Of a stretch of 64,000 nucleotides of DNA, positions 10,615-22,689 are shown piece after piece. Both the position numbers and the translations under genes were made by a program. The first letter of the stretch is position 1. Each line of letters opens with the position of its first letter. The notes under the pieces were generated by a model. That model did not search any database and had not been told where the DNA came from. It saw only the letters and a program-made list of their open reading frames with translations. Source of the stretch: Mortierella sp. BCC40632 (lineage: Eukaryota > Mortierellomycota > Mortierellomycetes > Mortierellales > Mortierellaceae); the NCBI GenBank assembly GCA_011634665.1, contig WAEK01000002.1, positions 2,183,501 to 2,247,500 on the forward strand, read 5' to 3'.

Positions 10615-12840
10615 ATGACAGCAGTAGTGAGCACCATGGCGTCCCCTCCATACCTCGCCTACGCTTGGGAGTATCTACACAAACGCCAAAGATCGCTCAT
10701 CAAGCGATTCAAAGACAACCCAAGCATGGCTATGTTCGTCCTAACTGCCGCGCTCTACTTCTGGCTTGGCCGAGTCCGCCGTTCTAAACAAGAAGCAGCA
10801 CCGCCTCCCCGAGGTATCCCGGTCCCTTGCATCAAATCATGGCTGTTTATGTTCGACGTTGGATTCCAGTTTGTCAAATCCAAGCTCGATGGCAATGAAC
10901 TACAATATGTGCAGAGTCTTTCGAAGCAAGGCTTGACTTTGCGCACAAAGACCATCGGTCATAACTTGATAGTGGTCTTTGAGCCTTCATCGGTTCAACA
11001 TATTCTTGTCAAAAACTTTGAGAACTACCCGAAAGGTAAAAAAAAAAAAACATGTTAGTTGAATAGTTGTAAGACCCAAATCCTCTCTATCAAGGATTAC
11101 TCTCCTACTCCTCCTTCCTCCCCTTTCTGTCATTCGGTGTTTTGCATGTAAAGCCGAAGCGCCAACAAATCTGTCCCTTGCTCTCCCTGGCTCTTGAGTA
11201 CCCCTTATATCTGGAGCTATCATCTCGAACAGCACCGGGCTTATACACAAGGTGCATATCTATTCCTCACTAAGCCGAGATGCTTGCAGATGGGGATGAG
11301 TGTTCGTCTAGAGCGTTTATGCATTTTTCCGGACACTATATATATTTAGATCGGATGACAAGAGAATGAAGACTAAGGGGATGGGCTGAAGGGCAAGAGG
11401 ACGTGTGTAAAAACGAAAGACCCAGCTTACTCTCCTACCCCCTTCGTCTCACTTTTTATGTTTAACAGTCTATGTCTAACACTAAACGAGACTTATCTTG
11501 ATCTATTCGCTTCAAGTACCATTGCTTGATACTGCACATCGGTCCCAACTGTTGAATCTAAATTGGTTGACTGTATTTTTTTTTTTTTTTTTTTTTTACA
11601 CTAATCGGGATCATGAATAGGCCCATCGTTCCACAAGATCTTGTTCCCGCTGATGGGCACCGGAATCTTTAACTCTGATGGGGCCGCATGGAAGAATCAG
11701 CGCGCTCTAGCCCGTCCTCACTTCCAGGTGACAGAGTACAAGGGAGCTGTCCATATTGAGACCCAAATTAAACAAGTCTTCCGGATCCTTGACCAAACCA
11801 TTTCAGACGGAGAGGTTATTGATGTACAAGACCTGTGGTCGAGGTATACAATTGATACATCTACCGGTTTCCTGTTTGGGGACTGTGTCAATGCACTAGA
11901 CAAACCAAAGCATAAGTTCTTGAAGGCGTTCAGCAGAACTCAAAAAGTGTGTGGCTGGAAGATGCGATTGTGCGGTTATCAGACATTTGTTCCTGCCTTT
12001 TGGTCCACACAAGATACAAAGGACATGAATGAGTTCTTAATGCCTATAGTAGACTTGGCTATCGAAAAGACAAACAAGTATCGTCAAAAGGAAATGGAAA
12101 CGGAGTCTTCCGCTGGCTCTACTAGCACGATAAATGGAACAGATGGCTACAGAGACAAGAGTGAGAATCTGCTCGCCCATTTCTTGCACTCAGTGGACGA
12201 GAATGGAGAACCATTCGATCGAGTATACCTCCGCGATATGCTGATGAATTTTTTGACCGCCGGTAGAGATACGTCGACCAACTTGTTGACCTTTGTATGT
12301 TATTGCCTCGGAAAACACCCCAAAGTCATGAACCAGCTCTGGGACGAAATTCAATCGGTCATCGGGCGCGACCGAAACCCCGATCATGAGGATCTCAAGA
12401 AGCTCAAGTATTTGAAGCAGGTTCTCAATGAGACATTACGCCTTTATCCCGCAGTTCCATTTAATATCAAGACTTGCCTGGAGGATGATGTCCTACCCAA
12501 CGGGTATTTTGTTCCCAGGGGTACATCGATTGTCCATTCATCTTATGTCACTCATCGACTCAAGGAATACTGGGGTGAGAATGCTGAGGAGTTTGACCCG
12601 GACCGTTGGGGGCCAGAGCGCGTGAAGCAGATTCGACCGTTCATGTTCTTCCCCTTCCACGCAGGCCCAAGGATCTGTCTTGGCCAGAACTTTGCCTACA
12701 ACCAAGTAATGCACACAATGGTTCGTTTGATGCAAAGATACACCTGGAAGGTTGTTGATGGTTTTGAGCCCAAACCTGAGTCTGATATAACAATGTTCTC
12801 CAGAAACGGCATGCCATTGATCTTTAACCACCGAGGCTAG
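10615..12840 (+). CDS. Cytochrome P450, CYP52/CYP4-clan type (fatty acid or alkane hydroxylase-like)
   Basis: Haem-thiolate monooxygenase of 546 aa in two exons (10615-11035, 11621-12840). An N-terminal membrane segment near residues 40-55 (MAMFVLTAALYFWLG) is followed by a Pro-rich hinge (PPPRGIP), so it should sit in the ER membrane. Visible motifs are the I-helix AGRDTS (354-359), the K-helix ETLR (Glu411, Arg414), a PDRWGPE segment, and the haem-binding loop FHAGPRICLG with Cys493 as iron ligand. The HAGPRICLGQNFA version and the early FPLMGTGIFNSDG block resemble CYP52 and related omega-hydroxylases of fungi. The substrate is inferred, not shown. A reductase partner is not in the window. 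The single intron is long (585 nt). Confidence 0.9.
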
Positions 12841-13306
12841 AAGACTAGAGTGATGGTTCCAGGTGGACACTATATGGTAGTGACAGCAACACTATGTAGT
12901 ATTTTTTGTTTGTGTATAAAAAAGACTTTTCTGGTAAGATTCGCGGGAGAATGGGAAGAGTGGATCCTGGTATCTTGCTCCTGTGTTGGAAGCATACCGT
13001 TGCTGTTGCTGTTAGGAGTTGCTTACGAAGGGAAAAGGACGGGGGTTGGGCTGCTTTCTCTCTCCCACACTCCCACAGGCACGGAGAGGAAATAAGGCCC
13101 GCACAAACCACCGCCCCCTTATTGGAATGCTCTGCATTGTTCGCCGCCCAAAAAAAAAAAAAAAAAAAAAAAGGCATCTCTTCTTTCTCTTCATCCACCT
13201 CATCGCCGCGCATTCACCCTTGTTTTCAACAGCCGAGTCATCCATCGCGCCAATTCGCTATTTTTTTTTTTCTTTGGTTCACATTTGATTGCAACAGGAC
13301 GACACT
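12841..13306. other. Intergenic: P450 trailer and inhibitor-2 leader
   Basis: No gene is visible. It holds an A tract at about 13149-13172 and T tracts near 13260, plus short overlapping open frames that are low-complexity. Confidence 0.5.
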
Positions 13307-14619
13307 ATGAGCCAGTCACCGTCATCACCACCGCATCCGCACCATAGTCCTGTGCTCTCAGCCATGCCTGTCAAAGGAATCCTCAAACGCCCAGCCAGTT
13401 CACAGCCATTGGACGAGCGTACTCCTCGGTATGGAATAGAGTAGAAAGACATGTCGTCATGACAGGCAAAGAAGAATATCAAGCAGCTAGCCTTGCGAAA
13501 AGAATATGGGACAGAGGAGAGGGGACAGAAAAAAAAAAAGAGGCACTTGGAACGTCTTTTTTTTTTTTGGTGGGTAAAAAGATAGTATACTCACCCGTCT
13601 TCTCGAACTCTGTTTCTGTGTTGTCTAGCCTCAAGTGGGACGAAGAAAACCTTTCAATCACGGAGGCGCAAAAGGACTCGACAATGAAGATTGACGAACC
13701 CAGGACGCCATATGTTCACTACAACCCAGATCTAGACATGGATGATGACGGTATGTTTCCCCCCCCTACTTCCTCAAATTTTGAGAGCGCGTGCATCATG
13801 CACGCGTGCGGAGAGATTCGTTTGCATTGTGCCATGACCTTTTTTTTTTTTTTTTTTTAAGAGAGTGAAAAGAAGAGATGTCCCTTTTTCTCCCCTATCC
13901 TCTCTCTTGGTTGCTTCTTGATACTAATTGTACAATGACGACGTGGCATGCTGGATTTATGCGCACTAAATCTCTTTTCGTTTTAAGAGACTTTCACGTT
14001 GGATGAGTCCAAGAAGAAACAGGATGGATCATCTCCATTGACAGCTCATAGACAACCTGACGCCGATGACGATGGACCTACAGCGGAATGGGAGGACTCT
14101 GAGGACTCTGAAGACGAAGCAGAAGGGGATATCCATGAACGTGGTGTCGCCAATTCAGAAAGCAGTCTTGGGACGAGTCCCCGCAAGTCGAGTAAGTGGC
14201 CTTGGGAATGCTAGAATTGTATTTCTTTTGCTGCTAGGGGGAATTGAGTATCCAGCGCTGAGGGGAGAGCAATTGCAAGCCAGCCAGAAAGTGATGACTG
14301 ACAAAGGAAATATCTGTATATTATATCTTTTGTTTTCTACATGATAGTTGACCATGAACAATTCGCAAAGATGCGTTCTCAGCATTACAATATGAAGGAG
14401 GCGCTCAAGATAGGACACGAGCTTGCAGAGCAGGAACTAAATAGGTTGGATAGCCCTGGGCCCGTGCCGCCGCTCCCTGCATTTGCGTTGCTATCAACAA
14501 AGTGCAATTCTAACACCACATCCGGTACTATTAGCACGACAGCGGCACCAGCATCCTCGTCGTCCTCGTCGTCACCATTGTCAAAGCCGGCATCTTCTGA
14601 GACGACGGCAAAGTCCTAG
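13307..14619 (+). CDS. GLC8: Protein phosphatase 1 inhibitor-2 (Glc8/PPP1R2 family)
   Basis: Small disordered PP1 regulator. Four exons (13307-13428, 13629-13750, 13988-14191, 14348-14619) give 239 aa. The three PP1-contacting blocks of inhibitor-2 are all present: KGILKRP near residue 25, then LKWDEENL followed by [14 protein letters not shown] (residues about 42-70; the TPY threonine is the site phosphorylated by GSK3/Pho85-type kinases in known homologues), and the C-terminal [15 protein letters not shown] helix, which covers the PP1 active site in the mammalian complex. The middle is acidic ([13 protein letters not shown]) and the tail is Ser/Thr-rich. In yeast Glc8 acts as a PP1 maturation factor. 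The order and spacing of motifs make the call firm. Confidence 0.93.
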
Positions 14620-15101
14620 GGGAACCTCCTGAGGCAGCTCTGCTGGATAGAGGGTGGTCAGATCGGCAGAATCGGCAGGATCGGCATCTCGAAGATATAA
14701 AGAGTATCTTTTTTTTGCGCAGCGGTGGAATTTCGGGACGAGGAAGCCTGCTCTGGGATGCATGAGGAGGCTGTGGGTGAGTGGGTGGGTGGGTGCGAAG
14801 GAAGGAAGGCAGAACGAGGCTCGTGGGAAAGGCAAGACTGTAGATCAACGAGACCTCTGATCAAGACACCAACTGTGGGGCGGAGAAGAAGAAGAGAAAA
14901 AAATATTTAAGCACACGCATTAAAAAAAAAAAAAAAAATGATCTCAACTCTTGTTGCTGCGCTCTTTTGCATTTGTGTTCCTGACTCCTCTCACTCTCTC
15001 CTCTTCATTCTCCACTTTCTCATTCTTGCCTCCTGGCAGATCCTCTCTTGATCTTCCATTCTATCTTCCATTCTCTCATTCCTTGTGACCCGTCATTGCC
15101 A
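14620..15101. other. Intergenic
   Basis: No gene is visible. It contains a poly-A tract at about 14922-14938 and a CT-rich leader (14980-15100) ahead of the adrenodoxin reductase start. Confidence 0.5.
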
Positions 15102-15539
15102 ATGAACCGCCTCGTGCTCCTCAACCAGCTACATCGCCAGACTCAGCGGCATTTCATCTGCTCAAATGGCCCTTCCTTGACTTTGCATCGATTCAAAAGT
15201 GTCCGTGCATTCTCCACTTCCCTTGTCCGCCCCGCAGCAGCACCAGAAACTGCTACCACGTCGAACGGTGTTGACTCGGAAGGAGCAAAAGAGTCTCAGA
15301 GAGACCCCGCCGTTGCAGCCATCATCCATGAGAGAGCCGAGAAGCCCTTTAGGATGGCTGTGGTAGGCAGTGGTCCTGGTGGATTCTATACCGCCCATCG
15401 AATCCTAAAGCAGTTGCCTCGTTCAACCGTTGATATGTTTGAGGCGCTGCCTGTTCCTCACGGTCTGGTCCGCTTTGGAGTAGCCCCAGATCACCCAGAG
15501 GTCAAGGTGAGCAATCTCTCTTTCTTTCTTTCTCTTTCT

Positions 15540-15584
<45 letters not shown>

Positions 15585-17175
15585 CACTGCATTCGATCCG
15601 TTTATCTCTTGCATTGACCAAGTCAAATCTCTGTGTCCACCATGTTCATTCCAATGCTGCCTTCTAGAACGTCATGACTACGTTTGACGAGGTGGCCACG
15701 AACCCCAACTTTACCTTCATTGGCAACACAAGCGTTGGAACCTATACGACCCCTGACGCGCCCAAGGCTGATCTTGAGATCTCAGATCTTCGTCCTCACT
15801 ATGATGCCATCTTGCTTGCGTATGGCGCCCATGAAGACCGACTCCTTGGTGTACCACATGAGCAGGATCTAAAGGGTATCATGGCTGCCAGAACCTTTGT
15901 CGGCTTTTACAACGGTCTGCCAAGTGAACAAGATCTTGACCCTGATCTGAGTCAAACAGATACTGCGGTTGTGATTGGTCAAGGCAACGTGGCCCTGGAT
16001 GTGGCCAGAATCCTGTTGATGCCTCTGGAAGAGTTGAAAAAGACTGATCTGACAGACAAGATGGTCAAGGTCCTCGAGAAGAGTCGAGTGAAGCATGTTC
16101 ATGTCATTGGACGTCGTGGACCGCTAGAGGTAACAAAATCGCGAAGAAGACTGATTGGAGGATTTTTTTTCCTCCCTCAAAACGAGTAGTAAAAAAAAAA
16201 GCTGTGTTAACATAAATACGGTGGGTTTTCATGAAATGGACACATATTAGGTTGCATTCACATCCAAAGAGCTCCGAGAGATGCTTCACTTGCCTGACAC
16301 GTCTTTCTACATGGATAAAGATCTTCTGGCCTCCGAGTTGGAGCGTGCTGGCAAATCCCTGGATCGACCTCGGAAGCGACTGATGGGTCTATTGGAGAAG
16401 GGCGCCAAGGAATCTAAGCCAAACCAATCAAAGTCCTGGACACTTACATTCCTGCGCTCTCCACTTGGATTCCATGGAAACGATCAAGGGGTACTCAAGT
16501 CTATTGACCTTGGTATCAATCGTCTCGAAGGCGAGACTGGTAGCAGGAAGGCCGTCGACACGGGCGACAAGGAGACGTTGGATTGTGGACTTGCATTTAG
16601 GAGTATTGGATACAAGAGTGTGGGTATCCAGGGAGTTCCATTTGACGCTCGGAAGGGTGTTGTCCCGAACGAAGAGGGCAAGGTTGTCAATGCGGACAAA
16701 AATATTGTAGGTGAAAAAGTCTGGTGATCTTTAACATCTGCTTCCCGCCCTTTCTTCTCATCATTCTGTCCATAGGATAAACAATTCTTTCTAACTTTTA
16801 CTCTTTTTAAATTGTCAAAATTAGGTGCCTGGAATGTATGTCTCTGGATGGCTGAAGCATGGGCCCATTGGTGTGATTGCATCAACCATGGCCGGTGCCT
16901 ACGAGACTGCACACGCCATCATGGACGATTGGAACGATGGTGCACCGATGTTGAATGATCAAGCCAAGGAGACCGCATCTACAACTGAAGGAAAGGAAAG
17001 CAATGGCAACCGATCTAGCCCTGTCCTCGATTTGTTGAAGGCCAGAGGCCATAAGACCATTTCTTATCAGGATTGGAAGAAGATTGAACAGAAAGAGTTT
17101 GATTTGGGTGCCTCAGTAGGCAAGCCAAGAGAAAAGCTCTTGACGGTCGAGGAGATGTTGAAGGTCTTGGATTAA
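15102..17175 (+). CDS. ARH1: Mitochondrial NADPH:adrenodoxin (ferredoxin) oxidoreductase
   Basis: FAD enzyme passing electrons from NADPH to mitochondrial ferredoxin for Fe-S cluster assembly and haem A synthesis. Four exons (15102-15506, 15668-16129, 16251-16706, 16825-17175) give 557 aa, longer than yeast Arh1 by my recollection because of an N-terminal extension and a linker. The first ~45 residues are basic and hydroxylated with no acidic residue (MNRLVLLNQLHRQTQRHF), a mitochondrial presequence. The FAD site is VVGSGPGGFYTAH (about residues 85-97), followed by HGLVRFGVAPDHPEVK. The NADPH site is VVIGQGNVALDVARILL, then GRRGPLEVAFTSKELREM across an intron. The C-terminal VPGMYVSGWLKHGPIGVIAST is the usual FAD-closing segment. 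It matches the essential family in all blocks. Confidence 0.94.
15545..15582 (+). repeat. (CT)n microsatellite in ARH1 intron 1
   Basis: About 19 CT dinucleotides lie 38 nt after the donor of the first intron. They are likely length-polymorphic and non-coding. Confidence 0.85.
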
Positions 17176-19155
17176 GGAAAAATGAACCTGATCCGAGCTC
17201 TTGGGCTCAGAGGACTCAGAAGCAGCACCGTTGCCGATCGCACCGTATAGCACCCATATAGATTTTTTTTCATGTTACATTAAATAGACATCCCCCACAA
17301 ATACTCTGAACCAAGTATCAGAGCGTGTTCTTCTCCCCTGGATGGCATCCTGAGCTGCGTCCGAGACAATAGTCGACAAGGATGTTGCGTCAATCAAGTC
17401 AAAGGGATAAAGTATATGTCCTGATTATCTTGTACCTCTTTCTTACTCCCAGTGGGTACTTTGCTGCTTGATAACAGTCTCCGTATCATCTATAGTGTAC
17501 CTTGAGAGAGTATCCCACGCCTGGCCAAATCTAGAAATGTGACGACATTCCCAAGATAGTGTTTTTAACACTTGAGCCGCCCGCAAAACGGCTATACGAT
17601 CCCAGTGAAGGGAAAAGGAATGTCAGCGCTGTGCTTTTCTAGAGATGAGAAATCCCAATCACGGAGATAGACCACCTCAAATGCAGGGAGTACTAATACG
17701 CTAGCAATGGTATTGACCAAGACAGTGCCCGGGATCAGTTACTCTGAGATGCACCCGACTCTAGGCATGAATGTACCTGGTCAAAGGGCACAGTTACTAG
17801 CTCTCTAGGAGAAAAGAGGCAATGCGGCTTTTCACTATAGTCAAAGTAGAGTGGTTGGGGAGTAACTTACTCAAGACTGGGTGATGAAAAGGGACAAAGA
17901 GCAGATGGCTCGACGGTGTGTAAGAATGACCAGCATCTTGCTAGTCTCAGAGCCCTTGCTAGTCATGTCCCCATTCTCTAACCTATTCCAGAGGATGAGT
18001 CCAAGTGTAAACACCGTTGCCAGCAGCTTAGGAGCAACAAGACCTTCTTTATAGCTCCAAGTCAAGGGCCCTTTTTTAATCTATCTATGGGAGATATGCC
18101 GATACTCGTCTCTTAGACAGGATCCTATTGAGCTTGATCTTTAAACCAGGTCCATTCCAAGGAATGTATCCTTCTCCTGTTGTGCTATTGGGTCGAGAAG
18201 AGAAAAAGAAATTTCAGTTCATTACGCGAAAAACGGCTGTGGTCTACGTCAAAGGCCAAGATCGTTTGGAGTTGTCACCCTTTTCCAACGTTTCCAAAAT
18301 CTGCTCTCACGACTTGCTGATCAAGTTTCAAGAAGGGAAGAGGCTCAACGCTCTTCGGCTAGAAGTGCGCTCCCACCATCCTCGGTCCTATTTGTGCGCA
18401 ACATAGCATTTCTGGAGTTGCTTTCAAGACCAATTCACATCTACCTTGGGGTGTTGAACCAGGTCCAAGAATAAAGTCAAAAGGCTCTTTCTACATCTGT
18501 CCTCAGTTCTCTTTTTGCCTCAGCAGCTTTTTACTCAGCAAATTGCTCGGTGGATCGGTGGATGGGGAGAGAGCTCGAGCTTCGCGCCATCAAAGAAACA
18601 AGGGGGGAGGGGAAAGCGAAAAAAAAGGAAACAGAGCCGTTGTATGATATCTCATTCTCCTTGCAGGTGCACAAACAGACTAGTCTATCATTATTGGCTT
18701 ATTGGCCAGAGTCGTTTGCCAACCCCAATGCGACTTTTTGTTTTTGTTTTTTGTTTTTTGTATCGTGGCGCCCTCCTTTATTCTGCAGAACCGCATCTTT
18801 GCCTCGGGCCGAATTGCCTCACTTGACAAGCTCTCTCCTTGTTGAAGTATGTAGTCGAAGGATGTCTACCCCTTGAAAACATATTTTCCTCTCCTGGAAA
18901 AGAGGCTCATCTTTGCCTCCTTCCCGTTTACTTGTTACCACGATGTCCATTCCAATGGCCCCACTCTTCACTGGGTTACATTTTAGATAAATCAAGCGGA
19001 TCGCTTGTTCTCCTTATTATCCCCATACTTTGAGGTAACCTAGCCGCTATTATAAAAACCGTGGCGAACGAAGGCCGTTGCCCGGTTGTTTAAATCATAG
19101 TGCCATTCAAAAACCACTTGTCGATCTGTTGCATTGGTCCTTCCATTTTGGCATA
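17176..19155. other. 2-kb intergenic region without recognisable genes
   Basis: Only short open frames occur (for example 18128-18406 plus, 17871-18065 minus), none with a recognisable protein, signal peptide or codon pattern. A G/A-rich patch lies near 18590-18640 and a (TTTTG)n-like patch near 18735-18760. No RNA gene or transposon end is evident. Confidence 0.45.
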
Positions 19156-21615
19156 ATGAAATCGGTAACAGCGTCCATCTTTCTGCTTCTCCTAGTATGG
19201 ACAGTGAAATCCGAGCCATCCCCAAGTATCCATAGTGTATCCAGACATAATATTCCCGTGCAGGCCCTGCCATACATTCCACCTCCAAACATAGCCCCTG
19301 ACGGAAAAGGGAATATAATCCCTGACTTTAGCCATGTGTAAGTTTTTCCAACCCCCCTTTTCTCTCTGCTCCTGACACTTGAACGGTAATGCAATTTGCA
19401 ATTCTAGCGCGCAGGCACAGCCCATCCATGACTGAACTTGTGTGTGCCATATACATTATCCCAATCAACATAGTGGATACCGGGAAGGTGCTGTTCCTCT
19501 TCCAGTAGTTCCTGTGAAAGTAGTGTTGGAACCCTCATTAGATCGTACCATCGACGACCGGCTGCGTATCCAGGATGCAATTGACAAAGTTGGCAATCTC
19601 CCATTGGAGTCGATGTTGTCCGGCGATGGCAAAACCCAGGTCCAAGTTCGGGGTGCAGTTCTTCTTAAAGCTGGAATTTATCGCGTCAACGGAACGCTTA
19701 TTCTCAACAAGAGTGGTGTTGTTCTACGAGGAGAAGGCAACCAGGGCCCAGAAGGACCGGAAGGGTACGAGGGAATAGGGACCATCGTTGTGGCGACAGG
19801 CAAGTTCGTCCACGATTTTATTTACGTCAATGGATTACTTAGCTCCGATCAAGGCGCGCCAGAGAAGATCCTCACTAGTCGGGACTACCGCCAGGGAGGT
19901 GGTGAATCTGGAGGATCGACCGAGGAAATGCAGCCAAATAATTTCTATAGAAAGAAAATCAAGCGCCCTATACCACTGGCGGACGAATACGTCCCAGCAG
20001 GAAGCTTCCGTATCCCTGTCAAGGACATTACGCCTTTCAAGGAAGGGACCGAAGTTATTGTGGAACGGCTGGCAAAAAAAGCATGGATGGACATGATTGG
20101 AATGAGAAGGTTCCCAAACCAGCCAGGAAGACTCCCCAGAACTATCGGCTGGGAAACACCAAAGTATAATCTTCGGTTTGTTCGAAAAGTCGTTCGTGTG
20201 GAGAAAAAAGAGGTCATCAGTCATCTACCCGACCCTCTAGAGATGCCCACTCCCCCACCACCAACATTTCCTAGTCACCCGACCCTAAGTAATGTCAACA
20301 ATGAAGATCCCGCCCAAAATAGGGTTCCCAAGCTGGTCCAGTCTACGGATCACATTCCAAGGAGGAGGAAACAGCCCAGTCGGCATCGACTATTAAAACG
20401 TCGCCTCATGGATCCAGACGGTTTCTTTGACAACTCGCAACTACCTCCAAGGAAGAGTTATCAGTACTCTGACGATGACAATTGGTCAGATACCTTTCCA
20501 GACGGCGACAGCAACTTTGGAGATGATTCAGACATTGATTCGCCAGACAAACCGGGAGAGGTAGCTAGAGGTGATCTCCCAAGGCTACCGGATGATCCGT
20601 CCTGGGTTCCTGGGTACCTGCACCTAAACATTCCAACGGTCATGGATATGGATCCAGAATATGGTCCTGGAGAAGTCTTTCCCTTTGAATACAAATTCCC
20701 CGTCCCATCTGATATCGGCGTCGAGAACATGGCTCTCTACTCTGTTTTCAATAGGGATACCACTAAATCTGGGACCGATCCACTCGAGGACGAGAATCAT
20801 GCTTGGTTTGCAGTTGTTGTAGACCATTGTGAGCATTGTTGGGTAGCCGATATCCGAACAAGATATTTCGCATCTGGGGTCAACCTGGCTCCAGGATCCA
20901 AGCATGTGACCGTCCAAGACTGTGAAATCACTGAGGCGGTATCGAGAGCAATTGAAGGTGGTCGACGGTACATGTATCTGATCAAGGGTCAGATGGGACT
21001 TGTGAAACGATGTTTTGCCAGCGATGCTCGGCATGACTTTATTACTGGAACAATGACCCGTGGACCGAATGTTTACGTGGACTCGACTGGTATCCGGGCA
21101 AACAACGATGCTGGTCCTCATAGTAAGTCTTTTTTTTTTTTTTTTTCCTGGTTTTAGCCTTTCGCAAGCATCGAATGGCTAAAGGAATTTTCTACTTTGA
21201 AATCAATTTTCATTTAGATCGATGGAGTATGGGCACACTCTATGATAATGTCCATTCGAAAAAGCTCAATATCCGGAACCGTGGATGGATCGGGAGTGGT
21301 CAAGGATGGTGTGGCGTCTATCATGTCGTTTACCGATCCTCTACCGAACTCCCCGCTCAATTCCAATCACCCCCTGGAGGGACGAATTGGATCCTTGGGT
21401 TTCAAGGAACTTTAGGGAAACCATCCATTGAGTTTGAGGGCAAGGATGCTGAGATGATCAATATTGACTCGACAGCACCTAGATCACTCTACTGGGCACA
21501 ACTTGTCAAGAGAATGGGTGGAACCGAGGATGTTGCTACACAGATCGAAGGATGGGTTGGGGTAGCGGGTAAGAACAAGTATCCGCCTAAAGGGTCTTAT
21601 CCCAAGACTGACTAG
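19156..21615 (+). CDS. Secreted pectate-lyase-like beta-helix protein
   Basis: Three exons (19156-19337, 19474-21122, 21218-21615) give 742 aa. The N-terminus is a signal peptide (KSVTASIFLLLLVWTVKSEP, cleavage near residue 20). DFSHVGYREG and DRLRIQDAIDKV match the start of the pectate-lyase superfamily fold, and GVVLRGEGNQG is its usual turn. Later GSKHVTVQDCEITEAVS, then RHDFITGTMTRGPNVYVDS and GPHNRWSMGTLYDNV look like successive helix coils. A disordered, proline-rich then acidic insertion (about residues 260-370, including DDDNWSDTFPDGDSNFGDDSD) interrupts the helix. Catalytic residues cannot be assigned by eye. It probably acts on extracellular polysaccharide, but this is inference. 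Confidence 0.75.
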
Positions 21616-22079
21616 AGAAAGAGGGTGGGGGTGGAAGGCGTTTTACAAAAGATACCCCCAGAGAGTCATAAAGAAACAAAAGGCTCCCGAGCCCAAAATT
21701 TTTAATTATTTATTTATTCATCCATTTTTGCAAGTGGAAATAACTCTGATCACCAGGAAAATCCCTTGAAAGAGATAGAGCTAGTCTTGCCCATTTATCC
21801 GCTGGGGAGGGGGAAGAAGAGGGCAAGAGAGTCTCTCGAACAGGCCTTGAAGAGAAGAAATGATAATTTGGCTGAAGCTTTGAGCCAGCTCTCATGTCTG
21901 CTAGGTCCAGGCGTTCGTTTTAAGGATTGAAATTTGAACGGATGAGGGTCAAAACTTTTGGATGGCCCTTTTCCAAGTCCAAAGCTCGTCTTCTAGTTGT
22001 TGTTGTTGTTTTTTATCCGCAGATGTGGGTAAGGGCAAATCGATGCGTGGCGGTCTGTATTTGCTCGGGTGTTAGAACG

Positions 22080-22142
<63 letters not shown>

Positions 22143-22494
22143 AAAGATAGAAAGTTGAGAGAGTTTATATCAAGGAAACAGCATTTTTTTATCCTTTATT
22201 GGAGGGAGCGATACGGACATAGAAGAAAGGAAGGGAAAAGAAAGAGAGAAAAGAAGAAAAAGAAAAACAAGAAAGCGAGGAAAGCAAAGGAAAAGAAGAA
22301 AACGAAGAAAGCAAAAGAGATCAAAACAAAGAAGGGGGGATAAACCGGACAGGGATATTGCTATTGCTATTGCGAGCTGGTCTTTGATATAATTTTTTTT
22401 CAGCGGGATAAACTCGCCCTCCTTTAAGTAACAATACTGGATGCTGTTTCCAAATTATTGACGTCCGGTTTCCCCCATTTGTTCTTATCTGCCC
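21616..22494. other. Intergenic with poly-A and GA repeats
   Basis: The open frame at 21927-22343 is a product of A- and GA-rich repeats (long Lys/Arg/Glu runs) and I do not read it as a gene. The two flanking genes are convergent, so this holds both 3' trailers. Confidence 0.6.
22080..22138 (+). repeat. Poly-A (31 nt) followed by (GA)n
   Basis: An A run of about 31 nt continues directly into about 14 GA dinucleotides, then into A/G-rich sequence to about 22340. Confidence 0.9.
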
Positions 22495-22689
22495 TTAGTG
22501 GCAAATACGAGTGCCACACACGCATTCATTCGCGTTGACACTCCACTGGCAAGTGTATTCACAATCAGGGCGAGGTCCCGTGCAGCCGACTTGGGAGCAT
22601 TGAAGGTGGGATAGACCCGAGCATGGACTCTGAGACTGAACAAGAGCGGCGACCGAGAGCAAGGCAGCGGCAAAGATATAGAACTTCAT
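22495..22689 (-). CDS. Small secreted cysteine-rich protein (64 aa)
   Basis: Single coding exon. The first ~20 residues form a clear signal peptide (MKFYIFAAALLSVAALVQSQ). The mature part of about 44 residues has eight cysteines, at positions 23, 31, 36, 43, 47, 56, 58 and 63, spaced C-x7-C-x4-C-x6-C-x3-C-x8-C-x-C-x4-C, and could form four disulfides. I do not recognise the family. Small disulfide-rich secreted proteins of fungi include surface proteins, inhibitors, antimicrobials and effectors, and nothing here separates these. The upstream frame stays open for 23 codons, but the signal peptide fixes the ATG. A TATAAAAG box and a plausible 125-nt 5'-UTR intron (22698-22822) lie upstream, suggesting strong or regulated expression. 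Confidence 0.75.
   Translation of the reverse strand: MKFYIFAAALLSVAALVQSQSPCSGLSHLQCSQVGCTGPRPDCEYTCQWSVNANECVCGTRICH

Noticed and set aside
17176..19155. Possible small genes (17871-18065 minus, 18128-18406 plus)
   Set aside because: No domain, no signal peptide and no usable splice context; indistinguishable from chance open frames.
21927..22343. Open frame of 138 residues with Lys/Arg/Glu runs
   Set aside because: It is a translation of poly-A and GA repeats in a convergent 3' region, with no protein-like content.
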